Part shown: positions 30,542 to 38,661 of the stretch, in pieces | Position numbering within the stretch: position 1 is the stretch's first letter | Layout: each line of letters starts with the position of its first letter | Assembly (NCBI RefSeq): GCF_943372915.1 | Contig: NZ_CALSAN010000007.1 | Location: 62,001 to 126,000 of the forward strand | Direction: 5' to 3' | Length of the DNA: 64,000 nt | From: Ferrovibrio terrae_A | Lineage (GTDB): Bacteria > Pseudomonadota > Alphaproteobacteria > Ferrovibrionales > Ferrovibrionaceae | Translations under genes and position numbers: made by a program | Notes under the pieces: model-generated | The model's input: only the letters and a program-made list of their open reading frames with translations | The model's database searches: none | Told to the model about the DNA's origin: nothing

Positions 30542-33397
30542 ATGGCCACCAAACATCGCCTCTATCTGGTTGACGGTTCGGGCTACATCTTCCGGGCCTA
30601 TCACGCGCTCCCGCCCCTGACGCGCAAATCCGACGGCCTGCCGATCGGCGCCGTGTCGGGCTTCTGCAATATGCTGTCGTCGCTCCGCGACAAGGCCGAG
30701 CATGACCAGGCGGTCAGCCACATGGCGGTGATCTTCGATGCCGGCCGCGAAACCTTCCGCAGCGAAATCTATCCCGCCTACAAGGCCAACCGCAGCGAGA
30801 CGCCGGAAGACCTGATCCCGCAATTCGCGCCGATCCGCGAGGCGACAAAAGCCTTCGGCCTGCCCTCGATCGAGAAGCCGGGCTTCGAAGCCGACGACAT
30901 CATCGCGACCTATGCCCGCATCGCCAACGCGGCCGGCATGGAGGTCTGCATCGTCTCGTCCGACAAGGACCTGATGCAGTTGGTCAAGGACGGCGTCGGC
31001 ATGATGGACCCGATGAAGGACCGCAACATCGGGCCGGCCGAGGTGATGGAGAAATTCGGCGTCACGCCCGACAAGGTGATCGATGTGCAGGCGCTGGCCG
31101 GCGACAGCACCGATAACGTGCCCGGCGTGCCCGGTATCGGTATCAAGACCGCGGCCGAACTGATCAACACCTATGGCGACCTGGAATCGCTGCTGGCGCG
31201 TGCGGGCGAGATCAAGCAGCCCAAGCGGCGCGAGACGCTGCTGACCAATGCCGACAAGGCGCGCATATCGTATCAGCTGGTCAAGCTGAAGGACGATGTG
31301 CCGCTGGAGCTGGGGCTCGACGACCTCAAGCTGGGGCCGGTGGAATGGCCGAAGCTGTCGGCTTTCCTCAACGAGATGGAATTCCGCACCCTGACCGCGC
31401 GGATCGAAAACCGCCTGAAGGCGCGCGGCACCGATATGAGCGGCGGTGCGACTGGCGTCACGGCGCGGCCGGAGACGATGTACGCACCGGTGGCCTCGGC
31501 GCATAAAGCGACGACGCCGATTGCCTATCCGGGCGAAGGCGGGCCGGAAACGCCGCCGGTCAGCCGCGAACATTACGCGCTGGTGCAGGATCTTGGCGCG
31601 CTGCAGCACTGGATCGCGCGCGGCTTCGAAACCGGGCTGATCGCGTTCGACACCGAAACCACCAGCCTGTCTCCCACCATGGCCGAGCTGGTCGGCATCA
31701 GCCTGGCGGTGGCGCCGGGCGAGGCCTGCTATGTGCCGCTGGGCCATCGCAAGGCCGGTGGCGGGCTCGATTTCGGCGGCGACGGCGCCTTGCAGCAGAT
31801 TCCGCTGCAGGATGCACTGGCCGCGCTGAAGCCCCTGCTGGCCGATCCCGGCGTGCTGAAGGTCGGGCAGAATATCAAATACGACATGGCGGTGCTGGAA
31901 AAGCACGGCGTGCAGATCGTGTCCTACGACGACACCATGCTGATGTCCTACACCCTGGATGCCGGCAAGCATGGCCATGGCATGGACGAGCTGTCGGAAC
32001 GCCATCTCGGCCATACGCCGATCAGCTATGACGAGGTGACCGGCACCGGCAAGGCGCGCATCTCCTTTGCCGAGGTGGCGCTGGACAAGGCGTGCGACTA
32101 TGCCGCCGAAGACGCCGATGTGACGCTGCGGCTGTATCACGTGCTGAAGCCGCGCCTGCTGGCCGAAAAGCAGGTGACGCTGTACGAGACCATCGAGCGG
32201 CCGCTGCCGGCCGTGGTGGCGGCGATGGAATGTGCCGGCATCAAGGTCGATCCGGCCGAACTCAACCGCCTGTCGGCCGATTTCGCCACCCGTATGGAGG
32301 CTTTCGAGAAGAAGGCGCACGAACTGGCGGAGGAAAGCTTCAACATCGGCTCGCCCAAGCAGCTCGGCGAGATCCTGTTCGACAAGATGAAGCTGCCCGG
32401 CGGCAAGAAGGGCAAGACCGGCGCCTATTCCACCGGCGCCGAGGTGCTGGAGGAACTGGCCGCCGAGGGCCACGAGCTGCCGCGCGCGGTGCTCGACTGG
32501 CGCCAGCTCGCCAAGCTGAAATCCACCTATGCCGATGCGCTGGTCGCCTCGATCAACCCGCGCACCGGCCGCGTGCACACCTCGTTTGCGCTCTCGGCCA
32601 CCAATACCGGGCGGTTTGCCTCCAGCGATCCCAACCTGCAGAACATCCCGGTGCGCACCGAGGAAGGCCGCAAGATCCGCAAGGCTTTCGTCGCCGAGGC
32701 CGGCCACAAGATCATCTCGGCCGACTATTCGCAGATCGAGTTGCGCATCCTCGCCCATATCGCCGATATCGGCACGCTGAAGCAGGCTTTCCGCGATGGC
32801 ATCGACATCCATGCGCTGACCGCCAGCCAGGTGTTCAACACGCCGGTCGAAGGCATGGATCCGATGGTGCGCCGTGCCGCGAAAGCCATCAACTTCGGCA
32901 TCATCTATGGCATGAGCGCCTTTGGTCTGGCCGCCCAGCTCGGCATCCCGCAGCGCGAGGCGCAGAGCTATATCGAGGCGTATTTCCAGCGCTATCCCGG
33001 CATCCGCGCCTATATGGACAATACGAAAAAGCAGGTGAAGGAGCAGGGCTTCGTCACCACCCTGTATGGCCGGCGCGTGCATTTCCCCAATATCAACTCG
33101 AAGAACCCGGCCGAGCGCAATTTCCTCGAACGCGCCGCGATCAACGCGCCGATCCAGGGCTCGGCCGCCGATATCATCAAGCGCGCTATGGCGAAGCTGC
33201 CGGCGGCGCTGGCGGCGGAAGGACTCAAGACCCGCATGCTGCTGCAGGTGCATGACGAACTGGTGTTCGAGGCGCCCGACTCAGAGGTGGATGCGCTGAT
33301 CGCGGTGGCGAAGACGGTGATGCAGTCGGCCGCCACGCTGGATGTGCCGCTGGTGGTGGATGCCGGCGTCGGCGCCAACTGGGAAGCGGCGCACTAG
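30542..33397 (+). CDS. polA: DNA polymerase I
   Basis: A 951-residue repair and Okazaki-processing polymerase. Residues about 1-290 are the 5'-3' exonuclease (LVDGSGYIFRAYHAL, FEADDIIATYA, VSSDKDLMQLV, DNVPGVPGIGIKTAA). Residues about 380-560 are a 3'-5' exonuclease with its acidic residues kept (IAFDTETTSLS, KYDMAVLEKHG, YAAEDADVTLRLY), so proofreading should be active. The polymerase domain has motif A DYSQIELRILAHI, motif B RRAAKAINFGIIYGMSAFG and motif C LLQVHDELVFE. ATG 30542 has GGAGA upstream. REP-like elements lie on both sides of the gene. Confidence 0.97.
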   Translation: MATKHRLYLVDGSGYIFRAYHALPPLTRKSDGLPIGAVSGFCNMLSSLRDKAEHDQAVSHMAVIFDAGRETFRSEIYPAYKANRSETPEDLIPQFAPIREATKAFGLPSIEKPGFEADDIIATYARIANAAGMEVCIVSSDKDLMQLVKDGVGMMDPMKDRNIGPAEVMEKFGVTPDKVIDVQALAGDSTDNVPGVPGIGIKTAAELINTYGDLESLLARAGEIKQPKRRETLLTNADKARISYQLVKLKDDVPLELGLDDLKLGPVEWPKLSAFLNEMEFRTLTARIENRLKARGTDMSGGATGVTARPETMYAPVASAHKATTPIAYPGEGGPETPPVSREHYALVQDLGALQHWIARGFETGLIAFDTETTSLSPTMAELVGISLAVAPGEACYVPLGHRKAGGGLDFGGDGALQQIPLQDALAALKPLLADPGVLKVGQNIKYDMAVLEKHGVQIVSYDDTMLMSYTLDAGKHGHGMDELSERHLGHTPISYDEVTGTGKARISFAEVALDKACDYAAEDADVTLRLYHVLKPRLLAEKQVTLYETIERPLPAVVAAMECAGIKVDPAELNRLSADFATRMEAFEKKAHELAEESFNIGSPKQLGEILFDKMKLPGGKKGKTGAYSTGAEVLEELAAEGHELPRAVLDWRQLAKLKSTYADALVASINPRTGRVHTSFALSATNTGRFASSDPNLQNIPVRTEEGRKIRKAFVAEAGHKIISADYSQIELRILAHIADIGTLKQAFRDGIDIHALTASQVFNTPVEGMDPMVRRAAKAINFGIIYGMSAFGLAAQLGIPQREAQSYIEAYFQRYPGIRAYMDNTKKQVKEQGFVTTLYGRRVHFPNINSKNPAERNFLERAAINAPIQGSAADIIKRAMAKLPAALAAEGLKTRMLLQVHDELVFEAPDSEVDALIAVAKTVMQSAATLDVPLVVDAGVGANWEAAH

Positions 33398-33420
33398 GCG
33401 CCTTCTCCACGCCATAGATC

Positions 33421-33509
33421 GTCACCCTCGGATTTATTCCGAGAGTCCATCTGTAAGTTCCGATGCGCGGATGGTTGGGATGGACCCTAGGGACAAGCCC
33501 TAGGGTGAC
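33421..33509. repeat. REP-like palindromic element downstream of polA
   Basis: GTCACCCT at 33421-33428 and AGGGTGAC at 33502-33509 are inverted ends. Inside are the hairpin CTCGG/CCGAG (33427-33431 and 33439-33443) and two copies of CCCTAGGG (33485-33492, 33498-33505) around ACAAG. The layout matches the element before polA although the arm sequences differ. It sits between polA and the convergent NIPSNAP gene and could serve as a bidirectional transcription end. Confidence 0.65.
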
Positions 33510-33535
33510 GGCCTTGTTTGTGACGACGCGGTGCC

Positions 33536-33841
33536 CTACTCAAACACCGGGCGGAAGAAGCTGCGCTCGAAGCGGCGGAAACATTTGGTCTTCTCGTAGA
33601 AGGCCAGGGCCGCCTGGCATTCGGCATCGCTCGCCGCCGCCTTGCGATAGGCCTCATAGGCGGCCAGTGACGGGAACGAGAAGCTGGCCAGCGCCACATC
33701 GCTGGCGCCCTCGCTGGGCATCAGATAGCCGTGATGCGTGCCGCCCAGCTTGTTGACCAGCCGGATCCACATGCGGCCGTATTCCTCGAAATCCTTCAGG
33801 CTGCCGGGATCGACTTCGTAGCGCAGGAAACAGGTGATCAT
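33536..33841 (-). CDS. NIPSNAP-family protein
   Basis: A 101-residue protein with the ferredoxin-like NIPSNAP fold. Conserved elements are MITCFLRYEVDPGSLKDFEE, the Trp of YGRMWIRLVNKLGGTHHGY, SFPSLAAYEAYRKAAASD and the tail FERSFFRPVF. The biochemical role of bacterial NIPSNAP proteins is not settled; many resemble small dimeric monooxygenases. It starts inside the stop codon of the lipoprotein gene upstream (ATGA), so the two are co-translated. It converges with polA across the REP-like element. Confidence 0.85.
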   Translation of the reverse strand: MITCFLRYEVDPGSLKDFEEYGRMWIRLVNKLGGTHHGYLMPSEGASDVALASFSFPSLAAYEAYRKAAASDAECQAALAFYEKTKCFRRFERSFFRPVFE

Positions 33842-34245
33842 GGCTTGGCCGGGATGCAGCGTTCGACGATGGCGCCGCAGGGCTCCATGATCTCGCGACC
33901 CGTCGCGGTGCGGCCGCGGAACTCGACGCTGCGCACCCGCCCGCCCTGCAACGCAAAGGTCGCCTCGCAGTAGCGGAAATAGTCGTAATTGGTTTCGCCG
34001 CGATTGGTCGGCGTGTAGCCGATATCGCCGGAGATCGCCACCGCCGAGCGGCTGGTCTCGCGGAAATAGCTCCACAGCGCGATGCCGTTTTCCAGATTGG
34101 TGGCGGTCGGCTCGCCGGCGCAGGCCTTGAGCTGGCCCTCGGTCATGCCAACCATCTCGCTGCGGGCGCGCTCGGCCACGTGTTCGAGTGGCGAGGTGCA
34201 GGCGGCCAGGAAAAGCAGGGCGATGAGGACGGGGATTTTTTGCAT
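33838..34245 (-). CDS. Small lipoprotein of unknown function
   Basis: A 135-residue predicted lipoprotein. The signal peptide MQKIPVLIALLFLAAC ends in a lipobox (LAAC, Cys16). The mature part has MVGMTEGQLKACAGEPTATN, which resembles the BamE/SmpA-like pattern of a glycine-proline turn after a helix, then YFRYCEATFALQGGRVRSVE and two further Cys near the C-terminus (EPCGAIVERCIP). The function is unknown. It is translationally coupled to the NIPSNAP gene and divergent from the LDH2 gene at 34361. Confidence 0.8.
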   Translation of the reverse strand: MQKIPVLIALLFLAACTSPLEHVAERARSEMVGMTEGQLKACAGEPTATNLENGIALWSYFRETSRSAVAISGDIGYTPTNRGETNYDYFRYCEATFALQGGRVRSVEFRGRTATGREIMEPCGAIVERCIPAKP

Positions 34246-34360
34246 GGCCCCAATCTGCCGCAACGCCCTCTCCGGGTCAAATCCCTCCGTAGCCTTACGA
34301 TATTGTCGAGCCGCCCGCTTTCCGATACACCAGATGCAACCGAGAAAGGGACGAAAAACC

Positions 34361-35446
34361 ATGGGTGAGACTGTCACCGTAAAGCCGGAGCCGCTGCGCG
34401 CCGCCGTGCGCCATATCTGCCTGGCCGCCGGCAGCAACGAACGCGAAGCCACCCTGGTCGCCGAGAATCTGGTGCTGGCCAACCTGAGCGGCCATGACAG
34501 CCACGGTGTCGGCATGCTGCCGCAATATATCCTCGCTGCGGTCGAGAAGCGCCTGGTGGTGAATCAGTCGGTGCGCGTGACCAGCGATTTCGGCGCCATC
34601 CTCAATCTGGATGGCGGCATGGGCTATGGCCAGGTGATCGGCCATGAGGCGATGGAACTGGGCATCCGCCGCGCACGGCAAACCGGCGCCTGCATCGTGA
34701 GCTTACGCGACAGCCACCATATCGGCCGCATCGGCCATTGGGGCGAGCAATGCGCGGCCGCCGGCATGCTCTCGACGCATTATGTCAACGTGGTGGGCCG
34801 CCCGCCGCTGGTGGCGCCGTTTGGCGGCGCCGATGCGCGCTTTGCCACCAATCCCTATTGCTGCGCGATTCCGCCGAGCCAGCCGGGCGGCGAGCCCATC
34901 GTGCTGGATTTCGCCACCTCCAAGATCGCGATGGGCAAGGTGCGGGTGGCGATGAACAAGGGCGAACAGGTGCCGCCCGGCACGCTGATCAATGCCAACG
35001 GCGCACCGACCACCGAGCCGCGCACCATGTTCGACGGCCCGATCGGCGCCATCCTCACCTTCGGCGAACACAAGGGCTATGGCCTGGCGGTGATCGCCGA
35101 GCTGCTGGCCGGCGCCTTTACCGGCGGCATCACCATGCATGAAGGCAGCTGGGCGAAGAACACCATCACCAACAACATGTTCTCGGTGATCGTCGATCCG
35201 GCCAAGCTGGGCGGCGCCGACAGCTGGCGCCGCGAAGTGGATGCCTTCGTGAAATTCGTCAAGGCCGCGCCGAAAGCGCCCGGCAGTGACGGCGTGCAGG
35301 TGGCCGGCGAACCCGAGCGCCGCTATCGCGCCAGCCGCAGCCGCGACGGCATTCCGGTGGATGCCACCACCTGGCGCGAGATCATCAGTGCCGGAGAATC
35401 GGTCGGCATCGGCGCCGCCCAGACCAACACAGCCGCAGGACTCTGA
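34361..35446 (+). CDS. Malate/L-lactate/ureidoglycolate dehydrogenase family (LDH2) oxidoreductase
   Basis: A 361-residue NAD(P)-dependent oxidoreductase of the LDH2 family, which oxidises 2-hydroxy acids or reduces 2-keto or imino acids. Motifs are LSGHDSHGVGMLPQYI with the catalytic-type His, IVSLRDSHHIGRIGHW and LVAPFGGADARFATNPY. GEHKGYGLAVIAELLAG follows. ATG 34361 has AAAGGGACG upstream. It ends one base before the hydratase gene, which is followed by an MDR dehydrogenase. The three read as one catabolic unit for a hydroxy or keto acid. The substrate cannot be named. Confidence 0.9.
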   Translation: MGETVTVKPEPLRAAVRHICLAAGSNEREATLVAENLVLANLSGHDSHGVGMLPQYILAAVEKRLVVNQSVRVTSDFGAILNLDGGMGYGQVIGHEAMELGIRRARQTGACIVSLRDSHHIGRIGHWGEQCAAAGMLSTHYVNVVGRPPLVAPFGGADARFATNPYCCAIPPSQPGGEPIVLDFATSKIAMGKVRVAMNKGEQVPPGTLINANGAPTTEPRTMFDGPIGAILTFGEHKGYGLAVIAELLAGAFTGGITMHEGSWAKNTITNNMFSVIVDPAKLGGADSWRREVDAFVKFVKAAPKAPGSDGVQVAGEPERRYRASRSRDGIPVDATTWREIISAGESVGIGAAQTNTAAGL

Positions 35447-35447
35447 C

Positions 35448-36236
35448 ATGTCACCCAACCCCGCCGTCCTCCAGGATGCCGCCGACCGCCTGCGCCAGGC
35501 CGGCGAGACCGGCATTCCCTGCGCCCCGGTGCGCGAGCAGCTGGGCAACGACATGGCCGCCGCCTATGCCGTGCAGGGCCTCAACCGCGACATCTGGCTC
35601 AAGGCCGGGCGGCGCAGTGTCGGTTACAAGATCGCGCTCAGCAACCGCGCGGCGCAGAAGACGATGGGCCTGACCGAACCGGCCTACAGCAACCTCTATG
35701 CCGACATGCTGATGGGCGACGGCGATACCGTGGCGAAAGGCCGCGTGATGCAGCCGCGTGTCGAGGGCGAGGTCGCCATCGTGCTGGAGCGCGACCTGGC
35801 GATGGAACAGCCGACGCTGGCCGATGTGATCCGCGCCGTCGCCTACTGCCTGCCGGCCATCGAGGTGGTGGGCAGCCGCATCGCCAATCTGGATGCCAAG
35901 CCGGTGGATATCGTGGCCGACAATGCCAATGGCGGCGCCTTCGTGCTGGGCGCACCGGCGCGCCGGCTGGAAGGCCTCGACCTGCGCCGCATGCCGATGA
36001 GCATGAGCAAGGGCGGCGCGCAGATCATCAGCGGCACCGGCGAGGCGGTGTATGGCAGCCCGCTGCATGCACTGGCCTGGCTGGCCGGACGGCTGGTGAG
36101 CGACGAGATGCCGCTGCGTGCCGGCGAGGTGATCATGACCGGCACCTATTTTGCCATGCAGCCCGCCGCACCCGGCGACCTGTTCGAGATCGAGGCCGAG
36201 GGGCTCGGCCGCTGCGCTGTCGGTTTCGAGGCCTGA
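35448..36236 (+). CDS. 2-keto-4-pentenoate hydratase / FAH-family protein
   Basis: A 262-residue member of the fumarylacetoacetate hydrolase fold, MhpD/HpaH subgroup, which hydrates or decarboxylates 2-keto-enoic acids from aromatic meta-cleavage. Signatures are SVGYKIALSNRAAQKTMGL, PRVEGEVAIVLERDL with the metal-binding acidic residues, and the later IVADNANGGAFVLGAPARRL. The end has PLRAGEVIMTGTYFAMQPA. It lies one base after the LDH2 gene and ten bases before the MDR gene. Meta-pathway ring-cleavage genes are not in the window, so the pathway remains open. Confidence 0.85.
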   Translation: MSPNPAVLQDAADRLRQAGETGIPCAPVREQLGNDMAAAYAVQGLNRDIWLKAGRRSVGYKIALSNRAAQKTMGLTEPAYSNLYADMLMGDGDTVAKGRVMQPRVEGEVAIVLERDLAMEQPTLADVIRAVAYCLPAIEVVGSRIANLDAKPVDIVADNANGGAFVLGAPARRLEGLDLRRMPMSMSKGGAQIISGTGEAVYGSPLHALAWLAGRLVSDEMPLRAGEVIMTGTYFAMQPAAPGDLFEIEAEGLGRCAVGFEA

Positions 36237-36246
36237 GGAGACCACC

Positions 36247-37263
36247 ATGCGCGCCATCGAACTGCAGAGTTTCTCGGTCGATGCGCTCAAGATGGTCGAG
36301 CGGCCGGACCCGACACCGAAAGCCGGCGAGGTGCTGGTGCGGGTGAAGGCCTGCTCGCTGAATTTCCGCGACTGGCTGATGGCACTCGGCCAGTACAATC
36401 CAAAGCAGAAGCTGCCGCTGATCCCGGTCTCCGATGCTGCCGGCGAGGTGATCGCCGTGGCAGACGGCGTGACCGGCTTCAAACCGGGCGACCGTGTGCT
36501 GGGACATTTCTTCCCCAACTGGCAAAGCGGCGAACCCAGCGTGGCGAAATTCGCCATCAGCATGGGCGGGCCGTTCGACGGCTGGCTGTGTGAACAGCGC
36601 TGCTTCCCGGCCAGCGCGCTGGCGCATATCCCCGATCATCTCTCTTATGAAGAGGCAGCCGCCCTGCCCTGCGCGGCCCTCACCGCCTGGAGCGCCATCG
36701 TCACGCTGGGCCGCGTGCAGCCGGGCGAGCGCGTGCTGATCCAGGGCACCGGCGGTGTGGCCTTGTTCGCGCTGCAATTCGCCAAGCTGGCCGGGGCCGA
36801 GGTGATCATGACCTCGTCGTCGGACGAGAAACTGGCGCGGGTGAAGGCCATGGGCGCCGATCATGGCGTCAACTACAAGGCCGATCCGCACTGGGGCCGC
36901 ACGGCCCGCGCGCTGACCGGCAATGCCGGGCTGGACCATATCGTCGAGCTGGGCGGCGCCGGCACGCTGATGCAGTCGATCCGCGCGATCCGGCCGGGCG
37001 GCACCATCAGCATGATCGGCGTGCTGTCGGGCCCCAGCAACGACCTGCAGATTCCGCTGGTGGTGATGCAGCAGGTGCGGCTGCAGGGCGTGACGGTGGG
37101 ATCGAAGGAAGGCTTCGACGCCATGCTGCGCGCCATGACACTGGCACAGCTGAAGCCGGTGCTGGATGACCGCTTCGATTTTTCGGAAGCCGGCGTGCGG
37201 GCGGCCTTCCGCCATATGGGCAGCGGCAGCCATTTCGGGAAGATCGTGATCGCTCTCACCTGA
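36247..37263 (+). CDS. MDR-superfamily NAD(P)-dependent alcohol dehydrogenase / quinone reductase
   Basis: A 338-residue medium-chain dehydrogenase. Features are MRAIELQSFSVDALKMVERP, the SLNFRDWLMALGQYN substrate block, the cofactor loop RVLIQGTGGVALFALQFAKL and DHGVNYKADPHWGRTARALT. The four-Cys structural zinc loop is missing, and the catalytic zinc Cys is replaced (FRDW), so it is probably a zinc-independent quinone-oxidoreductase-like enzyme. GAGGAG lies upstream of the ATG. It is the last of the three-gene catabolic unit. Confidence 0.85.
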   Translation: MRAIELQSFSVDALKMVERPDPTPKAGEVLVRVKACSLNFRDWLMALGQYNPKQKLPLIPVSDAAGEVIAVADGVTGFKPGDRVLGHFFPNWQSGEPSVAKFAISMGGPFDGWLCEQRCFPASALAHIPDHLSYEEAAALPCAALTAWSAIVTLGRVQPGERVLIQGTGGVALFALQFAKLAGAEVIMTSSSDEKLARVKAMGADHGVNYKADPHWGRTARALTGNAGLDHIVELGGAGTLMQSIRAIRPGGTISMIGVLSGPSNDLQIPLVVMQQVRLQGVTVGSKEGFDAMLRAMTLAQLKPVLDDRFDFSEAGVRAAFRHMGSGSHFGKIVIALT

Positions 37264-37357
37264 GGCCCGCGCCTAAACCTCTGTATAGTATCACTGCCCG
37301 GCCGGGGGCGGCATGGTAGGTTCAGTTCGATCCTCCAGCCCCCCCCCGAGGCCCTTC

Positions 37358-37846
37358 ATGTTTCTCACCCTGCTTCTGCTTGGCCATACGCTGATCAGCG
37401 TCGCCGCCATCATCGCCGGCATCGTCGTGGTTGCCGACCTGCTGCGCGGGCGTGACAGCGGCAGCATGGCGACCGTTTTCCTCGCCACCGCACTGCTCAC
37501 CAGTGCCACCGGCTTCCTGTTCCCCTTCACCGTGTTCCTGCCCTCGCATGGCACCGCCATCGTGGCACTGGTTGTGTTGGCCGCCACCCTGCCGGCACGC
37601 TACAGCTTCCGCCTTGCCGGTCCGTGGCGCGCGGTCTATGCCGGTGGCGCCGTAGCGAGCCTGTTCCTGCTGGTCTTCGTGGCGATCGCGCAGGTCTTTG
37701 CCAAGGTGCCATCCCTGCGCGCCACCGCCCCCACCCAGTCTGAACCGCCGTTCCTCATCACCGAGGGCATCACGCTGGCGATTTTCGTGCTGCTGGGCGT
37801 GCTGGCGGTGCGCCGCTTTCATCCGGGTGCCGGCCGGCCGGCATAA
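37358..37846 (+). CDS. Small integral membrane protein, unknown
   Basis: About 162 residues with four likely membrane helices: FLTLLLLGHTLISVAAIIAG, TVFLATALLTSATGFLFPF, IVALVVLAATLPARY and AVYAGGAVASLFLLVFVAIA, plus a C-terminal LAIFVLLGVLAVRRFH segment. It resembles the many small alphaproteobacterial membrane proteins with no assigned role. The start is taken as ATG 37358, where the first helix begins. Nothing in the neighbourhood points to a function. Confidence 0.75.
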   Translation: MFLTLLLLGHTLISVAAIIAGIVVVADLLRGRDSGSMATVFLATALLTSATGFLFPFTVFLPSHGTAIVALVVLAATLPARYSFRLAGPWRAVYAGGAVASLFLLVFVAIAQVFAKVPSLRATAPTQSEPPFLITEGITLAIFVLLGVLAVRRFHPGAGRPA

Positions 37847-37905
37847 GCCGTTATTCACCGCGCGTATTGGCTGGCGCGAGCGGACGGATTGGCTAGAGTG
37901 CGCGC

Positions 37906-38487
37906 GTGGAAAAACGCGTCGCACTCTACACCTTCGGAATCTTCCGGCGGCCCTCGGCAGATCCGGTCAACGACAGCTTCCACGCCCGCAACGACATCAA
38001 TCTTGCCGCTGTCGCGCTGAGCGACGGCTTCATCGCACGCTCGGGCTATGACGGCGATCCCGGCCCGGCCAGCTGGGGCCCGGCGGCCTATCCGCGTTTC
38101 CACACCGGCAGCGACCCGCATTCGCCCTCCACGCTGTCGCTGTGGGCCGACCTCGAATCACCGCTGGCCTTCACCTACAGCGGCATCCATGCCGAGGCCC
38201 TGGCGCATGGCCGCGACTGGTTCCTGAAGCCCGCCCTGCCGCCACAAAAACCGGCCTGGCCGCCTTACGTGCTGTGGTGGGTGGCCGGCGACCATGTGCC
38301 AGACTAGCGCGAAGCGGTGGAGCACCAAGAATATCTGCATGACCATGGCCCATCGCCGCGCGCCTTCGACTGGAAGACCGCCTTCGATGCGCAGGGGCAG
38401 CCAACGGTTATCGACCGCGACCTGGTCCGGCGCCGAACAGAGAGCAACCTGACGCACCAGGCTGCGGCGTCTCAGGCCGCCGGATAG
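37906..38487 (+). pseudogene. DUF3291 protein gene interrupted by an in-frame amber codon
   Basis: From GTG 37906 the frame encodes 133 residues typical of DUF3291 (VALYTFGIFRRPSADPVNDS, SLWADLESPLAFTYSGIHAE, PPYVLWWVAGDHVPD). It then meets TAG at 38305-38307. Reading on in the same frame gives REAVEHQEYLHDHGPSPRAF and DWKTAFDAQGQ before a TAG at 38485-38487, which is the expected C-terminus of the family. Relatives have Trp at the stop position, so a single TGG-to-TAG change explains it. It is either a recent nonsense mutation or a sequencing error. Confidence 0.85.
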
Positions 38488-38661
38488 GCCGGGCGCGCTC
38501 CATCCCGCCGCAGGTCCGCTATTGCAAATGCGTATCAGGCGCCATACGCGCCGCCCCGACTTGCTGCTTATCGAAAAATAACTCCGCTTTTCCGCGAAAT
38601 CTGACGTAAGCACACAAGTGTATTCCGCCCCGGCGGGGCCAAGAAACTTGTGGGACATAAG

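Noticed and set aside
30428..33253. Very long open frame antisense to polA (about 940 codons)
   Set aside because: It arises from the codon bias of the high-GC polA gene. Its translation is rich in His, Gln, Arg and Gly, has no recognisable domain and no ribosome site.
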